Shown here one piece after another: positions 1 to 4,987 of a stretch of DNA of 6,312 nucleotides (the stretch's first letter is position 1; each line of letters starts with the position of its first letter). Below the pieces are notes generated by a model, which worked only from the letters and a program-made list of their open reading frames with translations, did no database searches and was not told where the DNA came from. The stretch is from Chloroflexota bacterium (GTDB lineage Bacteria; Chloroflexota; Anaerolineae; B4-G1; SLSP01), in the NCBI GenBank assembly GCA_022707725.1, contig JAKJAB010000216.1, positions 1 through 6,312 of the forward strand, in the 5' to 3' direction. The position numbers and the translations under genes were made by a program.

Positions 1-1795
1 GCGAGTCAGGCACATCGCCGCCATGTAACCGCCGTAGCTCCACCCGTAGATGCCGACGCGGGCCGGATCGGCCAGCCCCTGCCCGACGAGCCACTTGACG
101 CCATCGACCTGATCCTGCACTTCCACATCGCCCATGTTGTGCTTGAGCGCGCCCTCGAAGGCCAGACCACGCCGCGCGCTGCCGCGATTGTCTACCTTGA
201 GCACCAGATACCCCAGGCCGCTCAGGTATTGCGCCCGCATATCCACCGTGACCGCCCAGTTGCGCGTCACCCGCTGGCCCGCCGTACACGCTGACGATCA
301 CCGGATATGGCCCCGGACCATATTCCGCCGGTGGGAAGTAAAGCGCGCCGTACAGCGTATCGCCGTTGCCGTTCTGAAAGGCGACGATCTGTGGCGCGGA
401 TAGCCCCAGGACTGCGATGCGCGGATCGGGCGTGTCGTGGACGACGCGCAGCAACGCGCCATCTTCCAGACTGCGTAGCGTGACCGTGGGCGGCGTTTCC
501 GGCGCGCTGTGGACGTCGATGAAGCGCCGCCGGGCGTGATCCAGGGTGACGGCGTGCATTCCCGGTTCGTGGGTGAGGCGACGCGGCTCCCGGCCTTCCA
601 GGGGGACAACGTAAAGGTGCTGCTCGGTGGGATGCTCCAACGTCGCGGTGAAGTAGACGAGTTTTCGTGCTTCGTCGATGCCGGCGAGCGTGTCCACCAT
701 CCAGGGGCCGTCCGTCAGTTGGCGGAGCAGTTGCCCGTCGCTGTCGTGCAGGTAGAGATGCCGGAATCCGGTACGCTCCGAAGCCCACACGAAGCGCCCA
801 TCTTTGAGCGGCGTGAGCATGTCGTGCAGGTTGATCCACACGTCGTTGGTCTCGGTGAGGAGCGTATTTAAGCCAAGCGTTTCGCTTGCGCTGGTTTGCG
901 GCTCAAAATGCAACAGCCGGAGTTCGGTCTGCTCGCGGTTTTCGATTTGTGCAAGCAGACGGCCATCGGGCAACCACTGGACGCGGGCCAGGTAGACATC
1001 GTCGTTATCCCCCAAATCCATCCACACCGGCGTGCCGCCATCGACAGAGACGATGCCGAGCCGCACTTTGGCGTTAGCCTGTCCGGCAAACGGGTAGCGG
1101 TGATCTTCCTGCGCGCTTTCACCGGTCTGATCCTGCCCCTGATGAACGATGCGGTACACGGGTATGTGCGTCTCGTCCACCTCGGCGAAGGCCAGCCAGC
1201 GGCCGTCCGGCGACCACCAGAAGCCGTGACTGCGCCCCATCTCTTCCTGCGCGATGTACTCGGCGAGACCGTGCGTGCGACCTGTTCCGCGCGCGCCTGT
1301 TGTGAGTTGTGCCGGTTCGCCGCCTTCAACGGAGACGACGTAGAGTTCGGCGTCCTGCACGTAGGCGATGAAGGTGCCGTCCGGCGAAAACTGCGGATCG
1401 AGCGCCGGGCCGCCCTCGTTGCCGACGATCTGGCGAAGCGGCGCATCCACACCGTTCTGAACGTAGATGCCACCGTTGAGCGGCACGAGCACGCAAAAGC
1501 CTTGCCCGGAGAGCGCGTAGCGCGTCACCCCCACGGCGAGCGAACGGGCGCGTTCGCGGCGCAGCTTCTCTTCCGGCGAGAGCGTTTCCTCCGTCTCGCC
1601 GCCGGTTGGGGGAATCACGAGCTGCCACGTTGCGCCTGTCGCCAGGTCGCAGGCGTAGAGCTGCTGCGTGAGCGTGCCTTCGGCGCTGTGCAGGTACGCG
1701 AGTAGCGCATCATCGGCGCTGAAGGCGAACGTGTTGGGGATCGCCATACCCGGCAGCGGATACCGGGCGACGTCTTCGAGGGTGATTTTCGTCAT
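1..1795 (-). CDS. S9 family peptidase (DPP-IV/prolyl oligopeptidase type), 3'-partial, with an internal frameshift
   Basis: Serine peptidase that would cleave short peptides, probably after proline or alanine. No signal peptide is seen, so it is probably cytoplasmic. The ATG at 1793-1795 follows AAAGGA (1808-1813 on the complement). Residues about 95-430 form a DPPIV-N-like beta-propeller, with repeated SPDG-type turns and the block EYIAQEEMGRSHGFWWSPDG (179-198), which is characteristic of the family. The hydrolase domain starts near residue 485 (PYPVIVSVYGGP, ending at residue 507). Right after this GGP the frame changes. Family-like sequence (QRVTRNWAVTVDMRAQYL, then KVDNRGSARRG) continues in another frame, reaching the nucleophile motif GWSYGGY with serine codon 37-39. 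The catalytic Asp and His lie beyond the left edge. The original frame stays open to the edge by chance, so automatic translation gives a full-length but wrong tail of about 90 residues. It may be a true pseudogene or an assembly error. It is the last gene of the leftward group. Confidence 0.9.
   Translation of the reverse strand, partial: MTKITLEDVARYPLPGMAIPNTFAFSADDALLAYLHSAEGTLTQQLYACDLATGATWQLVIPPTGGETEETLSPEEKLRRERARSLAVGVTRYALSGQGFCVLVPLNGGIYVQNGVDAPLRQIVGNEGGPALDPQFSPDGTFIAYVQDAELYVVSVEGGEPAQLTTGARGTGRTHGLAEYIAQEEMGRSHGFWWSPDGRWLAFAEVDETHIPVYRIVHQGQDQTGESAQEDHRYPFAGQANAKVRLGIVSVDGGTPVWMDLGDNDDVYLARVQWLPDGRLLAQIENREQTELRLLHFEPQTSASETLGLNTLLTETNDVWINLHDMLTPLKDGRFVWASERTGFRHLYLHDSDGQLLRQLTDGPWMVDTLAGIDEARKLVYFTATLEHPTEQHLYVVPLEGREPRRLTHEPGMHAVTLDHARRRFIDVHSAPETPPTVTLRSLEDGALLRVVHDTPDPRIAVLGLSAPQIVAFQNGNGDTLYGALYFPPAEYGPGPYPVIVSVYGGPAGDAQLGGHGGYAGAIPERPGVSGAQGRQSRQRAAWSGLRGRAQAQHGRCGSAGSGRWRQVARRAGAGRSGPRRHLRVELRRLHGGDVPDS
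274..280 (-). other. Frameshift point in the S9 peptidase gene
   Basis: Reading leftward, the codons for Tyr-Gly-Gly-Pro are 284-286, 281-283, 278-280 and 275-277. The recognisable continuation Gln-Arg-Val uses codons 274-276, 271-273 and 268-270, one frame over. Relatives as I recall them have two or so residues between GGP and QRV (GGPHVQRV-like). The junction would therefore fit loss of about 8 bases rather than a single-base slip. No homopolymer lies at the site. The second frame is closed upstream by TGA at 298-300, which confines the switch to 274-297. Confidence 0.85.
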
Positions 1796-1817
1796 GGTTG
1801 TTCTTGTCCTTTCTAAA

Positions 1818-1847
1818 CCTTGCGAAGGTTTCCTAACCTTCGCAAGG
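1818..1847. repeat. Perfect 13-bp inverted repeat, 4-base loop (dus/peptidase gap)
   Basis: CCTTGCGAAGGTT at 1818-1830 is matched exactly by its reverse complement at 1835-1847, with loop TCCT. Each arm also contains the small palindrome CCTTnnnAAGG, so two mini-hairpins are an alternative fold. It starts about 20 bases past the dus stop and ends a few bases before the ribosome-binding site of the peptidase gene. On the leftward transcript no clear run of U follows, so it is a poor intrinsic terminator. It may instead be an interspersed palindromic (REP-like) element or an mRNA-stabilising hairpin. Confidence 0.85.
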
Positions 1848-1868
1848 GTGGCTGCAAGATTTCCCGTA

Positions 1869-2822
1869 TTATACGTCCGCGACATTTTCCAGCAAAGTCG
1901 TGAACGTCGCCAAATCCTCGCAGTGCAAAAAGGCGCGGCGCTGCTGGCGACTGACGTCGGTGCTGGTGAGATAGCGGCGCAGGTGCTTGCGGAAGCGGCG
2001 ATGCCCCTGGATTTCGCCGTGGAAGTCCACCATCCGCCGCAGATGCTCCATAATGACCGGTTTGCGTTCTTCCCATAAGATGTCGGGCAGGTCGCGATGT
2101 TGGAAGATCCACGGGTTGCCGATAGCGGCACGCCCGATCATCACGCCATCGCAGCCGGTGTGCGCCTGGATGCGGGGGATGTCGGCGGCGCATCTTACGT
2201 CGCCGCTGGCGATGACGGGGATGCGCACCGCTTGTTTGACCTCGGCGATGGCGTTCCAGTCGGCGAGACCGGTGTATTGCTGGTCGGCGGTGCGCCCGTG
2301 GACGGCGATCATCGCTGCGCCGCTGTCCTCCAGGATGTGGACGACTTCCATGTAGTTGCGCGAACCGGCGTCCCATCCCAGGCGAATCTTGCCGGTGACG
2401 GGGACTCGCACGGTGTTGACGAGCCGCGTCACAATACGCCCAATCTGCGCCGGGTCTTTGAGCAGCGCCGCGCCGTGGCCGCCTTTGACGATCTTCGGTT
2501 CGGCGCAGCCCATGTTGAAGTCCAGTACATCGATGCCCAATGTTTCGACGGCGCGCGCGGCCTTCGCCAGCATGTCGGCGTCACTGCCGAAGAGTTGGCA
2601 TGCCAGGGGGTGTTCGTCCGCATGGAAGCGTAGCATCTCGTCCGAGCGTTGCGAGCCGTAGAGGATGGCGCTCGCCGAGAGCAGGCCCGTGTAGACCAGC
2701 GCCGCGCCAAATTCCAGGCACATGCGGCGGAAGGGTTGGTCGTTGTAGCCCGACAGCGGCGCGAGGATCAGCGGCCCGTGGATGGGCACGTCGCGGATGA
2801 AAAAAGCAGGCGATTCGCTCAT
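1869..2822 (-). CDS. dusB: tRNA-dihydrouridine synthase, DusB-like
   Basis: FMN-dependent, NADPH-using enzyme that reduces specific uridines in tRNA to dihydrouridine; cytoplasmic. The 317 residues match the usual family length (E. coli DusB is about 320). In order, the TIM barrel shows LAPLSGYNDQPFR (20-32, FMN/N-terminal motif), QLFGSD (76-81), NMGCAEPKIVKGGHGAALL (103-121) with the catalytic cysteine at C106, GKIRLGW (144-150), AVHGRT (173-178) and GVMIGRAAIGNPWIF (226-240). The C-terminal helical part has GHRRFRKHLRRYL (273-285), close to the DusB pattern of RKH followed by WY, which is why the B subtype is preferred. The usual proline after the catalytic cysteine (GCP) is alanine here. 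The ATG at 2820-2822 has no good Shine-Dalgarno sequence. It lies between the membrane protein gene and the peptidase gene on the same strand, separated from each by inverted repeats. Confidence 0.95.
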   Translation of the reverse strand: MSESPAFFIRDVPIHGPLILAPLSGYNDQPFRRMCLEFGAALVYTGLLSASAILYGSQRSDEMLRFHADEHPLACQLFGSDADMLAKAARAVETLGIDVLDFNMGCAEPKIVKGGHGAALLKDPAQIGRIVTRLVNTVRVPVTGKIRLGWDAGSRNYMEVVHILEDSGAAMIAVHGRTADQQYTGLADWNAIAEVKQAVRIPVIASGDVRCAADIPRIQAHTGCDGVMIGRAAIGNPWIFQHRDLPDILWEERKPVIMEHLRRMVDFHGEIQGHRRFRKHLRRYLTSTDVSRQQRRAFLHCEDLATFTTLLENVADV

Positions 2823-2840
2823 AGGTCAATGGTCGTAATC

Positions 2841-2900
2841 TTAACGGATTGAACGGATTCAACGGAAAGTTTATCCGTTAAAATCCGTTCGATCCGTTGA
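2841..2900. repeat. Imperfect inverted repeat built from AACGGATT units
   Basis: The left arm (2841-2866) holds three units in 9-base steps: AACGGATT at 2843 and 2852, then AACGGA at 2861. The right arm (2874-2900) holds the reverse-complement units TCCGTT (2874), AATCCGTT (2882) and ATCCGTT (2892). The arms match at 23 of 26 positions with one extra base, around a loop of about 7 bases. The element fills nearly all of the gap between the membrane protein stop (2907) and the dus start (2822). It has no U-tract on the leftward strand. It looks like a small interspersed palindrome and could also attenuate or separate the two genes. Confidence 0.8.
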
Positions 2901-2906
2901 GGTTCT

Positions 2907-3653
2907 TCATTCAATCGTTGCCGGCGGCGAAACTCCTTTGCGTCGCATATCCTTGATGGCAAACGGCAAGTAGAAGAGCAGGATAAAAAACACAGCGAGC
3001 GCAATGATAATGGGGATGTAGCCGGGCCAGGGCGGCAGCACATCCAACAGGCTGGCGGTCTCCGGCTTGTGGGCGATGTAGAGGTAGTTGCTGCCGAGCA
3101 GGTCATTGATGACCCAGACGTGGAGCAGGTAGAGGTAGCTGCCTACAAACACGCGCCGCACCGACGCCCACGTGGGGTGGAAGCCCTCCACGATGGTCAT
3201 ATAGAGCGCGGCGGTGACGATCGCGCCGTGCGAGAGGATCACCTGGAAGAAGCGGAAGTGCGGGAAGCCGTAGATGCCGGCGTCGGGCGTGAGCAGGGCC
3301 TGCAACGCGCCGGCGATGCCGAGCAGATAGGCGAATTCGTAGATAGCGCGGTTTTTGGTGATCAGCATGTAGGCGCTCAACCACACGAGCGCGCTGCACA
3401 GGTGCAGCGGCAGCATTGTCTGGACCGTCCATTCGCCAATGCTCCATTTCCACAGGTGCCAGGCGATTTCGTTGATGACGAGGAAAATCGCCAGCCCGTA
3501 GCGGATGTTGCGCCGCGCAGTCGGACCGGTGTGGTCGCGGATGGTGAACAGCGCCACGTTGGCAAGCGCCACGAGCGCCAATCCGATGAGATGCGCCGTC
3601 CCAAAAAGCTCGAACGGCGCGCCGCTCCACTCTTTGCCGAAGAAGTTTCCCAT
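2907..3653 (-). CDS. TIGR02206/YwaF-family integral membrane protein
   Basis: Multi-pass inner-membrane protein of unknown function, 248 residues. By eye it has six or seven hydrophobic segments, at about 18-37, 51-68, 81-98, 105-122, 136-155, 170-189 and 209-231. A basic C-terminal tail (KDMRRKG, 234-240) is probably cytoplasmic. Conserved-looking blocks match what I recall of the TIGR02206/YwaF family: PLHLCS (82-87), GIAGALQALLTPD (112-124), FPHFRFF (130-136), SHG (141-143) and NYLYIAHKPETASLLD (189-204), then PPWPGYI. The ATG at 3651-3653 follows AAGGA (3660-3664 on the complement) at 6-base spacing, a good ribosome-binding site. It is the first gene of the leftward group and is read from the divergent gap. 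No catalytic residue set is evident, and the family name is from recognition rather than a search. Confidence 0.85.
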   Translation of the reverse strand: MGNFFGKEWSGAPFELFGTAHLIGLALVALANVALFTIRDHTGPTARRNIRYGLAIFLVINEIAWHLWKWSIGEWTVQTMLPLHLCSALVWLSAYMLITKNRAIYEFAYLLGIAGALQALLTPDAGIYGFPHFRFFQVILSHGAIVTAALYMTIVEGFHPTWASVRRVFVGSYLYLLHVWVINDLLGSNYLYIAHKPETASLLDVLPPWPGYIPIIIALAVFFILLFYLPFAIKDMRRKGVSPPATIE

Positions 3654-3699
3654 AGTTAGTCCTTAGTCCGGTACTCTCAGTAGATGCGAAATTGTCGCT

Positions 3700-3729
3700 A
3701 TTGTACCATGATTGGACAAACTCTTTGAA
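3700..3729 (-). promoter_or_regulatory. Predicted sigma-70 promoter for the leftward genes, extended -10
   Basis: On the minus strand the -10 is TACAAT (3700-3705), preceded by TGG (3706-3708), which makes an extended -10. The -35 is TTCAAA (3724-3729), with an 18-base spacer. Transcription would begin near 3693, giving a leader of about 40 bases before the membrane protein ATG. This is a prediction from consensus match only. Confidence 0.5.
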
Positions 3730-3741
3730 ATGGTGTAAAAT
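3713..3741 (+). promoter_or_regulatory. Predicted sigma-70 promoter for the opine dehydrogenase/B12 gene pair
   Basis: TGGACA (3713-3718, 5 of 6 to TTGACA) is followed by a 17-base spacer and TAAAAT (3736-3741, 5 of 6 to TATAAT). Transcription would begin near 3748, leaving a leader of about 90 bases before the ATG at 3840. The -35 lies inside the spacer of the opposing promoter, so the two cannot easily be occupied at once. No clear operator palindrome was found. Confidence 0.55.
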
Positions 3742-3828
3742 TTTTCAGCTAAAGGCCACATCAGGGAATCCTCATCGATTTTGTGGACATGATGGCTACT
3801 GGACTACCGACTATTAGGCTGATCTCAC

Positions 3829-3836
3829 AGGAGGGG
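3829..3836 (+). promoter_or_regulatory. Strong ribosome-binding site fixing the opine dehydrogenase start
   Basis: AGGAGGGG contains the full AGGAGG consensus, 5 bases before the ATG at 3840. It decides between this ATG and an in-frame ATG at 3783, which has no such site and would add 19 residues unlike the family ahead of the Rossmann fold. Confidence 0.85.
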
Positions 3837-3839
3837 AAT

Positions 3840-4943
3840 ATGAACCAGGACACATTGCGGATCACCGTCATCGGCGCGGGGCATGGCGGGCAGGCGATGG
3901 CGGCGGAGATGGCATCGCGCGGTTTTGCTGTGACTTTGTACAACCGCACTTACGAGCGCATCGAGGTGGTGGATTTCAGGAAGGGCATCGAGTTGCAACA
4001 GGAAGACGGCAGCATCGTCTTTGCCCAGCTGCGCGGGGTCACCGCCGATATCGGCGAAGCTCTGGCCGAGGCCCGGCTGGTGATGGTCGTCGTCCCGGCT
4101 TCGGGCCACCGCGACATCGCCCTGGCCTCCGCCCCTTATCTGCGCGACCATCACGTCGTCGTGTTGCACCCTGGACGCACCGGCGGCGCGTTCGAGTTCA
4201 AACAGGCGCTCATCGAAGGCAATTGTAATTGCAACCCCATCATCTGTGAAGCGGAAACCTTCCTCTTTGCGGCGCGCAGTAACGGCCCGGCAGAAGCGCG
4301 CATCTTCCGCACCAAGTTCTCCGTGCCGGTTTCGGCGCTCCCGGCCACGCGCACCCAGGAGGCGTTGGACGTGCTCTCCCCGGTCTATCCGCAGTTCATC
4401 CCGGCCAAAAACGTGCTCTATACCGGGTTGAACAACATGGGCGCGATTTTCCACCCGGCGCTGACGTTGCTCAATGCCGGGTGGATCGAGGCGCGGCAGG
4501 GGGATTTCCAGTTCTACATGGACGGCGTCACGCCGGCCACGGCGCGGGTGCTGGCCGCATTGGACCGAGAACGGGTGACGGTGGCGGCGGCGATGGGCAT
4601 CCGCGCGCAGACGGCGGAGGAATGGCTCGAACGCGCTTACGGCGCGTTGGGCGGCAATCTCTACGAGGCAATGCACGCCAATCCCGGCTACGGCGGCATC
4701 AAAGCCCCCAACATCATTCAGCACCGTTACATCTTCGAGGACGTGCCGTGCAGCCTGGTGCCGATTGCCCTTATCGGCCACCAGTACGGCGTGGACACGA
4801 CCGCCATCCACGCGATTGTGAAGCTGGCGAACGTCGTCCACGCGACGGATTACTGGCGCAAGGGGCGCACGCTGGAACGCCTGGGGATCAAAGGGATGTC
4901 GGTGTCGGAACTGCATCATTATGTGGAGACAGGAGAGCGGTAG
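3840..4943 (+). CDS. NAD/NADP octopine/nopaline dehydrogenase family protein
   Basis: Opine-dehydrogenase-type oxidoreductase. The family reductively condenses an amino acid with a 2-oxo acid using NAD(P)H, or runs in reverse; the substrates here are unknown. It has 367 residues, the usual family length. Residues 7-30 start a Rossmann fold with VIGAGHGGQAMAAEMASRG, a glycine-rich dinucleotide loop at 11-17. The beta-strand VMVVVPASGH (81-90) and LHPGRTGGAFEF (109-120) belong to the same domain. The C-terminal octopine-dehydrogenase domain begins near 190. NNMGAIFHP (198-206) carries H205, aligned from memory with the catalytic histidine of octopine dehydrogenases. RYIFEDVPCSLVPI (296-309) carries D301, the likely partner aspartate. 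It is first in a two-gene rightward unit, 44 bases before the B12-binding gene. Such enzymes also include metallophore (staphylopine-type) dehydrogenases, but no nicotianamine-synthase-like gene is in view. Confidence 0.9.
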   Translation: MNQDTLRITVIGAGHGGQAMAAEMASRGFAVTLYNRTYERIEVVDFRKGIELQQEDGSIVFAQLRGVTADIGEALAEARLVMVVVPASGHRDIALASAPYLRDHHVVVLHPGRTGGAFEFKQALIEGNCNCNPIICEAETFLFAARSNGPAEARIFRTKFSVPVSALPATRTQEALDVLSPVYPQFIPAKNVLYTGLNNMGAIFHPALTLLNAGWIEARQGDFQFYMDGVTPATARVLAALDRERVTVAAAMGIRAQTAEEWLERAYGALGGNLYEAMHANPGYGGIKAPNIIQHRYIFEDVPCSLVPIALIGHQYGVDTTAIHAIVKLANVVHATDYWRKGRTLERLGIKGMSVSELHHYVETGER

Positions 4944-4946
4944 GAC

Positions 4947-4974
4947 GAGTTGCGAGTGATGAGTTGCGAGTGAT
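4947..4974 (+). repeat. Perfect 14-bp tandem duplication between the paired genes
   Basis: GAGTTGCGAGTGAT occurs at 4947-4960 and again, without change or gap, at 4961-4974. It fills most of the space between the opine dehydrogenase stop (4941-4943) and the next ribosome-binding site. It contains TGATGAG-type stop-rich sequence and no obvious hairpin. It is probably a short intergenic repeat expansion. Confidence 0.9.
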
Positions 4975-4981
4975 GGAGAGG
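4975..4981 (+). promoter_or_regulatory. Ribosome-binding site of the B12-binding gene
   Basis: GGAGAGG directly abuts the tandem repeat. It is followed by two adjacent ATG codons, at 4985 and 4988. Spacing from the end of the motif is 3 bases to the first and 6 to the second, so the second is slightly preferred. The choice changes the protein by one methionine only. Confidence 0.65.
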
Positions 4982-4987
4982 TAAATG

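Noticed and set aside
896..1705. Plus-strand open frame (269 codons) opposite the peptidase gene
   Set aside because: The minus strand encodes a recognisable DPP-IV propeller including the EEMGR and WWSPDG motifs over the same bases.
2841..2900. CRISPR-like array from regularly spaced AACGGATT units
   Set aside because: Units are 8 bases in 9-base steps with no spacers, and they invert about a central loop, so this is a palindrome and not an array.
3748..3830. Possible cobalamin riboswitch in the leader of the dehydrogenase/B12 pair
   Set aside because: The leader is only about 90 bases, too short for the usual class. No B12-box-like sequence was seen, only a weak 5-bp CCACA/TGTGG pairing (3756-3760 with 3781-3785).
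3783..3839. Upstream in-frame ATG giving a 19-residue extension of the opine dehydrogenase
   Set aside because: No ribosome-binding site lies before it, the extension does not look like family sequence, and AGGAGGGG sits 5 bases before the ATG at 3840.
3825..4919. Long minus-strand open frame (364 codons) opposite the opine dehydrogenase gene
   Set aside because: Its product is low-complexity and rich in Arg and His, with no recognisable motif. The plus-strand frame has a Rossmann motif, catalytic residues and a strong ribosome-binding site. Long antisense frames are expected in GC-rich DNA.
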